From Juglans regia (Eukaryota; Streptophyta; Magnoliopsida; Fagales; Juglandaceae), in NCBI RefSeq assembly GCF_001411555.2, contig NC_049902.1, positions 17,121,420 through 17,185,419 on the forward strand: DNA of 64,000 nt, written 5' to 3'. Below the pieces are notes generated by a model, which was given only the letters and a program-made list of their open reading frames with translations, did not search any database and was not told the DNA's origin. Positions 1 through 13,200 of this stretch are shown here, piece by piece. The first letter of the stretch is position 1, and every line of letters begins with the position of its first letter. A program made the position numbers and the translations under genes.

Positions 1-4
1 CATT

Positions 5-3000
5 TTGAGGGATGGGGAGGAGCAGGTCACTTTTGACGTATTTAAATCTATGGAATTCCCTTTCGAGGTATACTCTTGTTTTCTAATAAGTGACCGAGAC
101 GTGGTCATGGCCGACGAGACTTATGGAGCTCAATTTCCAAAGCTACCACTTGAGGTATGTCTTACTCACTCTACATCTATTGAATCCAAAGATGAAGAGG
201 TTAGGGAGTGTGAGAGATATTTGGAAACTACACCATCCCTCCTCCTTCAATAAAATTGAAAGTGGAAGAGCTAAACTCATCTCGGCCGACATTTCCAAGT
301 AAGGAATCACCCAAGCTTGAACTCAAACCCCTTCCATCAAATTTAAGATACGCTTTCTTAGGCCAGGACTCTACTTTTCTAGTTATTATTAACAGTTTCT
401 TGAGTGATGTAGAGGAAGAGAAGTTGCTGAGAGTCTTGCGGGAACACAAGATGGCGTTGGGTTGGACCATCTCGGACATCAAAGGAATTAGTCCTTCAAT
501 TTGCATGCACAAGATTTTAATGGAGGATAATTTTAAACCAATCTTCCAATCCTAGAGGAGATTGAATCCATCGATGCAAGAAGTGGTGCACAAAGAGGTA
601 TTGAAGCTTTTAGATGCCGAGATCATTTATTCAATCTAAGATAGTGCATGGGTAAGTTCAATGCAAATTGTCCCAAAGAAAGGAGGGATAATCGTGATCA
701 AGAATGACAACAATGAACTCATACTGACGAGGACAGTCACAGGATGACGAGTATGCATAGACTATCGAAAATTGGATGATGCAACTCGGAAAGATCATTA
801 TCCCTTAGCTTTTATTGATCAAATGCTAGAAAGACTTGCCGACCACGCTTACTACTATTTTCTAGATGGATATTCCGGTTACAATCAAATAGCCATTGCA
901 CTTGAGGATCAAGAGAAGACCACTTTCACATGTCCTTATGGCACTTTGGCATGTAGGCACATGCCTTTTGGTCTTTGCAATGTGCTAACACTTTCCAAAG
1001 ATGCATGATGTCCATCTTCTCAGACATGGTGGAAAAGTTTTTAGAAGTCTTCATGGATGACTTCTCGGTTTTTGGTCACTCTTTTTATAATTGTTTATCT
1101 AATGTATTTTTGGTTTTGCAGAGATGCAAGGAGACAAATTTTGTTTTAAATTGGAAAAAATGACACTTCATGGTCGAGGAGGCAATAGTGCTCGGCCACC
1201 GCATGTCCTTCAAGGGAATTGAGGTCGACCGAGCAAAGATAGAAGTTATTGACAAACTCCCACCACCAACCAATGTGAAGGGCGTGAGAAGTTTCTTGGG
1301 TCACGTTGGGTTCTGTCATCAGTTTATCAAGGATTTTTCCCAAACTTCTAAACCTCTTTGTAATCTATTGATTAAAGATACTCAGTTTGAATTTTCTGAT
1401 GAATGCTTGCATGCTTTTAAGATGTTGAAAAAGAAATTAGTTTTAGCACCTATCATTATATCACCGGATTGGAATTTACCTTTTGAATTAATGTGTGATG
1501 CAATCGATTATGTTATAGGGGCTATTTTGGGGCAGAGAAAAGATAATTTTTTTTTTATGTTATTTATTATGCAAGTCGGACCTTAACAGTAGCTCAACTT
1601 AATTATACTACTATTGAAAAAGAATTGTTAGCAGTTGTGTTTGCCTTTGACAAACTTGGTTCTTATTTGATAGGTTCAAAGGTGGTCGTCTACACTAATC
1701 ACTCAGCTCTTAAATACTTGTTATCGAAGAGGAATGCCAAACCAAGACTGTTAAGATGGATTTTGCTATTACAAGAGTTCAATTTGGAAATAAAAGATAA
1801 GAAATGTACCGAGAATGTAGTGGTCGACAACTTATCTTGTCTTGAGCTTAAAGTGGTGGTTGGTGAGGAGAAATTCCCAATTAATTAGACTTTTTCGAAC
1901 TAGCAATTAATGGTTATACAAGTCGTCCCATGGTATGCTTACATGGTAAATTATTTGTTGTCCAAAATTCTATCATCTGAGATGACATATGAACAAAAGA
2001 AGAAGTTCTTCTCCGACTTGAAATATTATTTTTGGGAGGAACCTTTTCTATACTGGCATTGCGCGGACTAGTTAATCAGAAGATGTGTGCCCGATGAGGA
2101 GATGAAGAGCATACTCAGACATTGCCACTCTTTGGAAGCGAGCGGCCACTTTGGTGGAGCAAAAACAATAGCGAAAGTTTTACAATGTAGCTTTTATTGA
2201 CCGACTATTTTTTAACACTCTTTTAATTTTGTTAATTTAAGTGATCATTGTCAAAGTGTTGGCAACATTTCTAGGAAACATGAGATGCCTTAAAGCAATA
2301 TTTTAGTGATTGAATTATTTGATATTTGGGGTATAGATTTCATGGGTCATTTTCCATCCTCATATTCTAATAAATTTATTTTGGTTGCTATAGATTATGT
2401 CTCCAAATGGGGTGGAAGTGGTCGCCTTGCCGACCAATGATGCGAGGGTCGTAGTGAATTTCCTACGGAAGAACATTTTTTTTTCCGATTTCACACTTTG
2501 AGGACTATAATTTGTGATGGTGGGAAGCACTTTTGCAATTGCTAATTTGAAGCAGTACTGACTAAGTATGGAGTTACCCATGACGTGGCGACACTATACC
2601 GTCCTCAAATGAGCGTAGGTCGAGGTGTCTAATCGGGAGCTTAAGTGCATATTGGAGAAGACCATGAGTATCTCTCAAACAAACTGGCCGAGAAGGTTAG
2701 ATGATGCGTTATGGGTCTATCAGACAACATTCAAAACACCGATGGGGATGTCGCCTTATCAGCTCGTTTATGGAAAAGCCTGTTATCTACCCTTAGAGCT
2801 AGAACACAGAGCCTATTGGGCCACGAGACACTGAACTTCAATTTACAAGCGGCTAGCGAGAAGAGAATATTGCAAATCAACGAAATGTATGAGTTCCGAA
2901 ATGATTCTTAGGAGAATGCTTAGATTTACAACGATAAAACTAAAAGAAGGCATGAAAAGCATATTATGAGAAGAGAATTTGAAATCGGATAGAAAGTTTT

Positions 3001-3213
3001 ATATTTAACTCAAGACTTCGACTCTTTCCTGGAAAGTGTGCTCTCGGTCGTCGGGATCGTTTGTGTTGACCCGTGTTGTTCCCTATGGGGTGGTTGAAGT
3101 CCATCACGAGACAAGAGGCACATTTAAAGTAAATGGACAGAGATTAAAACCCTATGTGGATGGAGACTTTAACTCGAAAAAGTGTTCCATCGATCTCGCC
3201 AGTAATAAATGAT
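5..3213 (+). pseudogene. Decayed pol: RT, RNase H and integrase of Athila-like element
   Basis: This is the remnant of the retrotransposon polyprotein that copied RNA into DNA and inserted it. The first 250 bases match the spacer after the protease. RT follows at about 460-1160, with FLDGYSGYNQIA near 865 and the catalytic FMDD motif near 1050. RNase H lies near 1440-1870 and includes [11 protein letters not shown]. Integrase begins near 2060 with a histidine/cysteine zinc-binding remnant; a first core aspartate is seen in GIDFMGHF near 2335, then CDGG near 2515 and VSNREL near 2618. The reading frame changes several times and stops occur throughout, so no functional protein can be made. Confidence 0.85.
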
Positions 3214-4997
3214 GAGAGGATAATGTCTAGCTATAGACTTTAAATAAAGCACTTTTAGGAGGCAACCCACGTTTTTATTTTATTTGATTTCTTTTGCTTA
3301 ATATTATTCCTTTGCTTTCATCTTGTAGGAACGAAGAGGTGATAAGATCTCCAAGGAATACATAGCTGCACCTTCATGGAAAATATTCAATTGGCAGAAT
3401 TGAAAAAAAAAAAAAAAAACAAGAGATCATCTCTTATCTTCTCTCATTCTCTTCTTTAGTTTTTCTTCATATTTCCCATTGAGGACAATGTGATATTTAA
3501 GTTTGGGGGAAAGAAAATTCTTTTATTTATTTCAAAAATATATTTATATATAATACTAATAATAATAATAAAAACAGTATGGTTTGATGAATAAAAAACC
3601 TATAATAAGAATATGATTGAAATTGATTATAATTTTTAGGAAAAATTCTCATTGCTTAAGTCTAGTTGTTAATTCTTGACTTTATCTTGTTTAATTTGAT
3701 ATTTTCTATGTTCAATGAATACTTATAATAATCATTAATTGTTTTACATACCTAGAGAAATTTTATGTGAATTTTGTGAATTTGTATGGTCTCAACTTAC
3801 TCTAGAACTTGTTTAATTACACTCGAGGTGAAATCTTAGCAAAATATTACTAGGGAAACGATTAAGGCATTATTTGGACCGATTAACCTTTCAAGCTTAC
3901 TTGTTTATTATTTTTATCCCTAGCCACCCATTCGAGCTTTATTGAATTATATTTTGGCCTTATATTTTTTTTTTTCTTGTAAACCTCATATTCGATTACA
4001 CTCGAGGTGAAATCCTAGACAAAATATTACTGGGGAAATGATTAAGGCATTATTTGGACCGATTGAGCCTTTCAAGCTTACTTGTTGATTTTATCTTTAT
4101 CCCTAGCCACCCCTTCGAGCTTTATTGAATTATATTTTGGGCTTATATATTTTTTTTTCTTATAAAGCTCATATTCCCTACCCTATTTGAGCTTAAACAT
4201 TGATTCTCTTACCTTTTAAGAAAACTAAGTTTACACAAAATCACAGACTCACAAGAGCATGAAAGGCAATATAAGTAGAAGGTCTACAAGTAAAGTCAAA
4301 ATCATAAGTTTGGGGGTGTGAAAAGTCAACTAGTTTACTGTGTGGCCAACAAGAAAAGGCCGACAAGAGTCATACACTAAGGCAGTAAAAAATGTATGGG
4401 TTATTGTTAAAAAAAATGTGTAACCTGCCGAATAGAGGGGTAAAAAGAGAGATACTTGAAAGTACAATAAAGAGAGGTATGTTGAGAAATTCACAATGAT
4501 GGAGAAGAGATGTTTGTGTTAGAAGTGAGAATGCTCTATTTGTTCTATTGGTGTTCAAACTTAAGTTTTCTTACTTTGTTTGAATCCTATATTTTCTTTG
4601 TAGCCCTCACCCTAACCTTACATTACAAGCTTAATAAAGACCTATTGATCTCTGGTGATAGTTTATGTTCTACACTAGTGGAGAGTGATTTGAAAAGCAA
4701 GCCTATGGAGTTTTAGAGATCCATTATTTATTTATTTGTTTGCATAAAACTATCTGGGGAGCTAATGATGAAGTGAGAATTATAGGTATGCATGGATGTG
4801 AGTATGGATAATGTGGTTGAATTAAGTTTTGAATTAACGTTTGGGACTTGATTGATCGTGAATGATTCCTTTGAATTATAGACTTTAGGCAATCTTTGAG
4901 GCAATAAATTTTATGAATCAAACCAATGCTTGTGTTAATTTTTTTTTCTCTTTTCCTTTGCTCGAGGGCGAGCAAGTTTGGGGGTATTTGAGAAGTG
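3214..4997 (+). other. Non-coding 3' region of the Athila-like element
   Basis: About 1.8 kb of AT-rich sequence separates pol from the 3' LTR. I see no convincing env-like ORF, although some Athila relatives carry one here. It contains a run of A (about 3402-3418), a 179-bp tandem duplication, and three near-identical purine tracts AAGTTTGGGGG at about 3499, 4307 and 4974. The last one lies just before the LTR and is the likely plus-strand priming site. Confidence 0.6.
3819..4176 (+). repeat. 179-bp tandem duplication
   Basis: Two adjacent copies begin with ACACTCGAGGTGAAATC at 3819 and 3998 and run through CCCTAGCCACCC and TTCGAGCTTTATTG. They differ at scattered bases and by small indels in the T-rich part, so the duplication is not recent. 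It lies in the non-coding tail of the Athila-like element. Confidence 0.85.
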
Positions 4998-5890
4998 TGA
5001 TTTTTATGTAATTTTTATTACTCTTTTATTTATGAAAAGTGTCAATTTTCCTTCAATACTATTGATTTTATTTTATTTCTACACATTTTTCTTTATTTTC
5101 TTGGATTTGAAGGAATGAGAAGATTTAGTACTAAAGGAGGGCATTTTGGTACAAAAGAAGAGACTACAGATCTAAACCGACGAGAGGTAACAAGATCTGA
5201 AGAGAGCCGATGAGATTTAGGCAAGGAGACTCAATGGCAATCGGAATTGGCGACAAGAGTCGGGCGATGAGCGAGATATTTTACCTCCTAGGCAATAAGA
5301 CTTGGCGACAAGGCTCTGGGCGACTAGATTGGGTGACCAGTCCAACTGACTAACTTAAAAGAGCAACCTAAACGATATCTTTTGCAACAACTAGCAAAGA
5401 GTTTGAAAGTAATTTTGATTAAGAAAAAGAGAAAGAAATCGCAGAAGGAATCCACAAGAAGTCCAAGTTTGGAACACACTGGGAGATAGCCTGGACATGC
5501 TTGAGTGTTTTGATCATAACTTTCTACTCACATATCCGATGGATATGATTCTGGATAGGTTCGAAAGCTGACATAAAAGGCTACAACTTTATCCATAATA
5601 AGGATTTCTAAATTCTGAATCCTGGAGCACATACGAGTCTGGCACAATTAGTCCTAAAAGTTAGGTGAATTTTTAGGCGGAAATCATGAAAACATTAGGG
5701 TTTCTTTTGTGCCCTATATAAGCATATCATTAGAAAGAAATTAGAGGAGATTCTGAGTAATTAATTTGGTAAATTTTTGAACTTAATAGCATAATTAATT
5801 TTTGTGGGTTCGACATCCGTTTTCTTTAAAACACTTTACTATTTGTTACGATGTTGTGGACTTGCAGATATTTTCAGAAAAACATAATCA
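4998..5890 (+). mobile_element. 3' LTR of the Athila-like element
   Basis: The segment follows a purine tract (AAGTTTGGGGGT at 4974) and runs from TGATTTTTATG to CATAATCA, giving short inverted TGAT...ATCA ends. A TATA box at 5714 sits in the right place for an LTR promoter. The 5' LTR is outside the window, so neither the boundaries nor a target duplication can be confirmed; the start could equally be 4996. Confidence 0.5.
5714..5722 (+). promoter_or_regulatory. TATA box of the Athila-like LTR
   Basis: CTATATAAG lies about 170 bases before the proposed LTR end, which is the usual place for the U3 promoter that starts the genomic RNA. Confidence 0.5.
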
Positions 5891-6691
5891 AACTCAAATT
5901 GATTTCTTGTACTCCATTTTGAGTTTGAGGTGCCTGGACGCTAAACTAGTCCCTCTAGTGTCGCATTGATTAGGAGATCCTATGTATATTATTTTGTTGT
6001 CATCCATATAAATATGCCACCCTTTGTAAAAGCATTAATGTGTGATTCAGTACAACCAATTTTCACTTTCATAAATAAATTAAACTAAAAAAAAAAAAGA
6101 GTTGGTGGCAACCCACCCTATTGGAGCGGTTTGGGTTTGTCCAGCCAATCCAGCCAGGGTGGTCTACCCCACATCCTAATTGTAGGCGTTATGAAATATC
6201 TATGTTGTTGCCAAAATGAGCCTCCCACATCCTAGTTCTATGTATATGGGATTATAAACAACTTACGCACTTTCCTAATGTCTTCAATCTATATGAGGCC
6301 CCAAGATATAAAGCTTCAGCTTTTACTTTTGAAAAGAAAAAAATGTGGAGAGAGAGCAGCTTAGATATAAAGAAAGGAATTACAAGCAAAATACATAGAA
6401 GTTTGCAGGTGAAAAAGAAAAGTGGTCAATTAATACTCGAAAGGTAGAAAACAATATTACGGCTTGAAAAGCATATGAAAAATAAAAAAACACATTTGTT
6501 TCTCATGTCATTTCACTCTCTTACCTATTGTTGGTGCTGTTTAATTTTAGCTTTGTTTTTTTTATATCTCTATTTTTCTTTCATTCATTATCATTTTTTA
6601 CTTGTATCAATACTCTTTTAATTTTTATTCTTCCATTTTGCATATTTTTTTAAATATATTACCCCCATACATTCATATTTTATCAGACATC
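5891..6691. other. AT-rich spacer without recognised feature
   Basis: No ORF, terminal repeat or RNA gene is recognisable in these 800 bases. The stretch 6100-6260 is less AT-rich and contains the phrase CCCACATCCTA twice (about 6170 and 6226), but I cannot assign it. Confidence 0.4.
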
Positions 6692-7190
6692 CACTACAAC
6701 ATATCAAAATCTGTGACTGTCACTAAACCGTCATCAAAGATATTATTTAGGGACGATTTCTTTAAACTGTCACTAAAGTTGAAATATTATTTGAATCGCG
6801 TTCACATGTTGAATGATATGCTCAAATGTCAATAATACATCGCCGTTTTAGAGTTAAGTACATTCGAACGTATACTATTAAACGTGCGAACGTAGATCAT
6901 AAATTCGAATGTATATTTATACATGCAAACATTGTTGAAATATATTTAATGTGAACCTAATGTTTTATAATTATATTTAAATAATTTTTCTCAATTTCTT
7001 TTAGTGTGCAAGATATGCACTACCCGAACGTATGTGCTTGAAATTTACAAATTTAAATATCCAGTCCAAAACAAAAGAACCTATTATTAGAAAGAAATTA
7101 AAAATTAAAAAAGTTTATAGAGGAACAAAATACATAAACATGAAATATATTAATTGATACTGTTCATTACATTAAATGGGCATTAAAATG
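6692..7190 (-). mobile_element. CACTA-type transposon terminus
   Basis: CACTACAACATATC at 6692 resembles the conserved CACTA terminus. It is followed by GTCACTAAACCGTCATC and AAACTGTCACTAAAG, an inverted-repeat style typical just inside plant CACTA ends. Subterminal TTCGAACG and TTCGAATG motifs occur at 6850-6920. The decayed ORF to the right is on the minus strand, so this is probably the 3' end of an inverted element. No partner terminus was identified. Confidence 0.45.
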
Positions 7191-8336
7191 AAATAACAAT
7201 ATATATACAAAAGTCCAAAATGGATCAACGAAGCTCACTAGTCATGCTTAAATAAGCATTGAATTTCATCAACCAACATACTAACCTTATTGTTTAGGAT
7301 ATCTAAACGATGACCAATTGATGACATCTTGTTCTTTAATGATGCCTGGAGAGGCCCAACCTGTGCAATGTGTGTAGTAAACTCCGATAGCATTGTATCA
7401 ACCTAAGTAGAGCACACGTTCCCTGTAGATCCAAATGGCGGCTCACAATAGAGGCCCAACCTCTCACCAAGCAAGTGCCTTCGCTTGTCCAAGGTTGTGC
7501 CGATGGAAGGTCATGTTGAATGGGTTGATCTGCTTAGCCAACCACTCATCAGCTTGGGGTGCCACTCCCTACTGCATTGGCAACCAAGTAATGCTCAGCC
7601 TTTAGGGAAGGTTGTTAGTGGAGATAACGCTGGACCCGAAGTGGATTCTTGCAAATATCCTTAAAGGTAAGTCAATAGGATCTTCACATGCTAAGCGGAG
7701 AAGGAATTATGCACGAGCCCTACTGAAGGTGGCCTTATGTCCCACCGAGTCTACATTCGCTACAACTATGAGTTGAATATCCTTAAAAGGGGGAGCAATG
7801 TGTTCGGTTGAAAGGAGTTCTTCATCTCGAACAGTGTGCAATACTCTCCGTGAGAGCTGGAAAGTCCTCATCATCCCGAGGGGGAGTCCCAGCACTATCT
7901 GACGGGGCTACGTCTATGCTCGTCAGCTCATCATCAGAAGCCATGATACTCAAGGGATCCCTAGTAGCTTGGCAAAGACATCTGCTGATACCTCGAACTT
8001 AACACCCCTAACATATATGGTGTGAGTATTTGCAGATTGTGGCATGTCCTACATTTGGATGTAGAATTCACGAACCATGGATTGGTATATCTTTCCCATC
8101 AGTGCGCATATGCTAGTCCACCTTCTGGCGACGAAGACAGACCTCAGAGTCCTACCCTCCAAAGTAATATAATCAAATTTGTCAATCTTTATCTCGTGTT
8201 TTGCCATAATTGTTCAAACCTTGATCCTTGTAGGGTCTGGGATTCCTTCCCTCATTTTTTTTTGTTGTTGTTAGCTGATGAGAAATATCATGCAAAAAAA
8301 AATACAAATAAATCCATCAACAATGATATTATATAA
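7190..8336 (-). pseudogene. Decayed transposon ORF (plant transposon-protein type)
   Basis: Minus-strand translation gives scattered stretches of a transposon protein. Near 8090-7960 there is a REFY...YVRGVKFEVSADVF...LLGIP pattern that matches the ORF at 15194-15580 and recalls a domain common in plant transposon proteins. An acidic stretch near 7940-7840 and a C-terminal helical stretch near 7440-7230 follow. Stops interrupt every frame. I do not know its biochemical role; the position just inside a CACTA-like terminus suggests it belonged to that element. Confidence 0.4.
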
Positions 8337-8428
8337 GGTTTAAATGTTGTATTAAAGGTTTCTAATACAGCATGCATGTAACTCAAATGATTGTTTACAT
8401 GAAAATCTCATTAGTGTACAATTTTTTT

Positions 8429-8708
8429 TTTTTTTTTAATGGGAAATAGACTTCATTTCATTCAATGAAACCGAAGTTAAAATTGTGACTGATAAATACA
8501 GGGAAAAACCCAAATTACATGTATTAGAACTTTGATAAAATCCCTTACTTAACCTTACAAACCATGGAATGCATGTTGGTATTCGTGTTGGTGATGTTCT
8601 ACTTCACGGATGCAAGTGCTTGAATTGTGAAACACAATGACCTCAAGATGGGAATTAAAATCAACCCAAGCTAGTGTGCAAGCTTGTGTTAACCTTCATA
8701 TATCCGAA

Positions 8709-8744
<36 letters not shown>

Positions 8745-10180
8745 TTCTTTTGGACAAAGGCTATACTTAAGTGTGTGCATGCTAGGAACCAAACTCACAA
8801 TAAGGTGATGATTTCTCACCAATGGGTTTCTCTATAATGGCACGGCTAGGCTCCTTTATTCTTACCTTGAAACTCTCACTCCCCAATTGCTTAAAGATTA
8901 TTGTGAATGTAGTGGAAAGAAGGTGAGGTTTGAGAGTGGTATTTATAGGCATCTTTGAAGACTAGGGTTGCTTACAAATGATTAGCCGATTACTCTAAAC
9001 CAAGGTGCTATGACTTGGTTGGCAGGAACCCTCTTCAAGAGAGTTCCATGGATGATGTGGGAAATCTTAGGGTCATGATCTATTGGACGTGGGAGGCAAG
9101 CAAAAATCCATGAATAGTTCATGGTTTGGTTTAAGTGATGTTCAGTTTTGCTTCCTTCAATCCATGGCCAATGATGGTTTCTCCTAGATTCCTTGGTTTT
9201 GTTTGATCTTCTTTCTCTCCTAGGATCAAGTGAGAGATAGAGAGGAAAAGATGGTATGGGACACTTGTCTACATGCTGAAAGAGCTTGAAGATGAAGAGG
9301 TGAGGTGTTGAAGTCGATGAACACCATTTGGCTATCCCTTTGCTCTTCTTTGATTCTTTCTTCTTCTTCCATGGCTTCAAACCATGATTAGGTGTCATTT
9401 GGAGATGAAGATTTGCATATCTCATATTTGCTTGAAGGCTATGAAGTGAGTTGAGGGAATAGTGAAAGATTTGGAAGAAAGCTTAGTAATGAGACTCAGC
9501 TAGGCTAACAATTCCCTATTTGAATCCTAAGAGCACTTTCCTTTCTTTCTTTTTTCAAGTTTGATTCCTCTCTCAAAGAACTTTACTTGAATTGAGACTC
9601 TTCAGAAAATTTCCTTCAAACTTTACTCAAATTGTTGGTTTTTCCTTAGGGGAACCCAATTGCTTCTGCTTAGGCTTTGAGTGGTGTTCAAGTCATTTGA
9701 CATGGAAAGAGCTTTCTCCAACCCTTGGCTTGTAGGTTGGTCCAAATATGGCTTGTAGTACCATGTAAGGTGTGCCTTGTGTTCTATGCTTTTGGTCTCT
9801 TTACTAATCACAACTTCCAAAATGGTCATGTGTTATTCTACGTTGGTGCCACCTTTTACTAGTCTAGTTTGAACAAGGTAACATGGAGATGAGGTTTAGT
9901 TATGGTTGGACAAGTGTTACCCGAAATGGACATGTGGTAACAGATATGGCCTTATGCGTGTGTGTCATGTCTTTGTCACATGCTTTTGTCTTGGTCTTTA
10001 GTTACTAAGTAGTTTTAGGTGTTGTTCTAAGAAAGATATAATCATTTATGTTATTGTGACTAATACAAAGTGAAGATGAGATTTAACCATACATGACATG
10101 TGGAATAAGTCATGTTTTCGATTTGTCCTTGGTTTAATCCCATCTAATTCTAAAGTAATCTAGAGCTTAAGGATTCTCTT
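8429..10180 (-). mobile_element. Minus-strand retroelement insertion, family uncertain
   Basis: The left edge is a run of T followed by GGGAAATAGACTTCATTTCAT, nearly the same as the start of the LINE-type insertion at 17405, so it looks like a poly(A)-tailed 3' end on the minus strand. Inside are a (GT)n run and, on the minus strand, a TATA-like CTATAAATACC near 8940. I recognise no reverse transcriptase. The 147-codon minus-strand frame at 8982-9425 resembles nothing I know. The right edge is undefined and two overlapping elements are possible. Confidence 0.35.
8710..8743. repeat. (GT)n microsatellite
   Basis: An uninterrupted run of about 17 GT units, visible directly. Confidence 0.95.
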
Positions 10181-10205
10181 ATATATATATATATATATAT
10201 ATATT
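10180..10205. repeat. (AT)n microsatellite at a LINE 3' end
   Basis: About 13 AT units immediately precede the 3' end of the minus-strand LINE. They may have grown from its tail or from the insertion site. Confidence 0.9.
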
Positions 10206-13200
10206 AAGAGCAGGCAATTACTTGTCCAATAGTGACCCCATCTCAAATTTATTAATAAAGCCCTCATTTATGGTAGAGGAAAACCGTGGAAACAAACAAG
10301 TCCCATGAGGAAAAAACTCAAAATGCCCAAACCAGAAAAAGACCCTAGATAAGCCTATGAGAATAAACATAAACTTGAAAGCCAAAAACAATAAACGGAC
10401 TATCAACATCTTAAGGAAGGAAGTCCAGATAAATCCAAACGGATCAAACCTCTAAGAGCTTGAGGCATGATAGAATTATTTGTATAGACCAGATCAACAC
10501 CAGTGGCACCATCCTTGGCCAACCAATCCACCACCTTATTTCCTTTGTGGAAAACAGGCTGAAAATGACAATTAATAATATGAGTCAAACCAACAAGCTC
10601 TTCCCAATAATTCTCCAGGTACCAAACCCCACACTGCCCTCTATTCCACCAAGAAAGAATCACCATCAAGTCAACCTCAACAATCACATTGAAAATATGA
10701 AGAGAGTTGCAAAGCCGCAGGCCATTAAGAAGCGCAAGGAGCTCCGCTTTATTATTTGAACCAAAACCAATAGGAGAAGCAAACGCTTGCATAACCTGTC
10801 TTTGATCATTGCGAAATAAATCCACCAATACCACTAGAACCCAGGTTACCAAGGCTACTACCATCTGTATTCAACTTAAACCACCCTGATGGAGGTTTAT
10901 GCGACTTAACCACTTTGCACTGCCTCTCTTTTAAAGGAGCATGTTTGATCCACAAGGCCTCTAGTATCATGCCATCAAACCGGGACAGGCTATGATAGTT
11001 ATCAATCACCTGACAAAGAGAACCAATCCACACCCAAATAGATTGGACAACAGCTTCATGGGACTCCAATATGCCCTCCATTCGAGCTAGACATCTTATT
11101 CTCCAAAGTCTCCAAGTAACAATGACAAGCATAAGACCAATTATAACACCAACCTGAGAGTAGGAATTAGTGGGCCGGAACCAAGAGGAGACATGATGAT
11201 TCCAAGATCTACGCAGAGGAAGTCCAATGAGGTTGCCAAAATATGACCAGACTTTTTGAGGAAAATCTCCCTCGAAGAGAACATGATTAAGATCTTCATA
11301 ATGACCTGCAATACAACAATCACATTTGGAAACAATGTGAATACCAATATGGCGCAATCTATCATCCACACTCAAAGCCCTGTGCCAAGCCTTCCAAAAC
11401 TAAATAGACATTTTTAAAGGAAGCCTTTTATGCCAAATCCAAGAATGCCAATCAAGAGAGGAGCCTATGACTCTAATGCAATGTCATGCAAATTTGGTGG
11501 AGACCATACCTATCTTTGTTTGAGTCCAAACTAGAACATCCTTACCCGAATTATGCCCAGATAAAGAAACTAAAATATCATCCACACTCTCCGGGCCAAC
11601 TAAGTTCTCAAGACGATTCACATCCCAACTATCTGACAACCGACATTCTTTAACTCTCAACAAAGGCTAACCCACTACTAGCAAGTCATTAATCAAGGAG
11701 CCAATTATCCCTCCATTTGTCATACCAAAAAAAAATCTCTCATTCTCTAACCCTCCATTTAGAATTATTCAACATCAAAGGGATACAATTAGCAACCATT
11801 CTCCAAAACCTCGAGCCTCTAGCAACATCTATTAGGAACCAAGGTTTCGATCCCACATATTTAGCCTTAAAAAAATTGCCCAGATAGAGTTACCTTGTAG
11901 AAGGTTCCAAGCAAACCTCATGTGTAAGGCTGTCTGAGTGTCCTGGAGATACCTCAACCCGAGTCCCTCTTTAGCCACAGGCCTACAAATATTTTTCCAA
12001 ACCACCCATTTCTTTTTATCTTTCCCATTGGACTCACCCCAAAAGAAGGAGCTCATCATCTTATGAATCTTACTGATTATTGGTTGAGGGACCTGTAAAA
12101 CAACAAAAAGATGAAGGGCCATACTAGATATAACGTGACGTAACAAAACCAGTTTCGCTCCAAAAGACAGGAGCCACATTTTCCAACATTGATTTTTTGC
12201 TTCTCACTTTATTCACCATGCCTTCAAGATCTGATTGCTTAAGATGACCCAGGATAATGGGCACCCCAACGTATTGAAACGAAAACTGCCCCTCCATGAA
12301 ATCGGTGCTACATAGAAGACGCCGCTTACGAGTAGTGGTGATTTTATTCGAACAATACAAAGCGGACTTTTGTTTATTAATTGCCTGGCCTGACCATCTT
12401 TCATATTGACCCAAAATACTTAGAAGCCCCCAAACTGACCTTTGACTACCATTTGAAAAAATAACAACATTATCAGGATACATTAAGTGAGAAATAATAG
12501 GCGTACCTCAGGCCTGATGAAAATGCCCAAATCTACTCTCAGCCACACTTCGGTGAATCATCCGGGAAAGGATCTCCTGCTAGATAATAAACAAATAAGG
12601 ATATAGAGTATCACCTTTGTGAAGGCCACAACCTCTCGAGAAAAAGCCCTTAATTGTCCCATTCATCATAACTGAATACCGGGGACTAGAAATACAAAAG
12701 AAAATCAAGTCACATAATTGAGACGAAAAACCAAACCTCAACATGACCTTAATCAAATAATTACAATCCACGTGATCATATCCTTTTGCCATATCTACTT
12801 TTAACATAATGTTGCCGCTATGATTCCTTTTATTAATAAACTCAACTATTTACTGAGTGAGGCTAATATTTCCAATGATACTTATACAAGGAATAAAGGC
12901 TCCTTGCTCTAAAGAAACTAGACGAGGCAATAGACTAGTTAAACGATTCACAATTATCTTGGATAAGATTTTATAAAATACTGAGCAGAGGCTGATGGGA
13001 CAGAACTTATCAAAGCCTGTTGGAGAATCCACTTTTGGAATTAGAACCAAGTAAGAAGCTGTAAAAGACTTTGGAAGAGACTTGAATGCAAAGAATTCCA
13101 ACACTGTAGTCCACAAATCAGTTTTAACCATCTTCCAGCAGCTCTTATAAAATCCAGATCCAAAGCCATCAGGACAGGGAGCACTGTTAACCGGAATTGA

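Larger units (their letters stand above)
1..5890 (+). mobile_element. Athila-like Ty3/gypsy retrotransposon, 3' part
   Basis: The window opens inside an LTR retrotransposon; its 5' LTR, gag and most of the protease lie outside. Reading rightward it shows a pol remnant, a long non-coding region and a 3' LTR, which is the plant Ty3/gypsy order. The RT and integrase wording (for example DGYSGYNQIAIA and [13 protein letters not shown]) is that of the Athila branch, as are the AAGTTTGGGGG purine tracts before the LTR. Many stops and frameshifts show it is long dead. The lineage call rests on recognition by eye and the exact right edge is tentative. Confidence 0.8.

Noticed and set aside
8982..9425. 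A 147-codon minus-strand frame as a host gene
   Set aside because: No recognisable domain, no splice context, and it lies inside an apparent retroelement insertion.
10460..10759. A 99-codon plus-strand frame
   Set aside because: Antisense shadow of the LINE RNase H region at 10403-10864.
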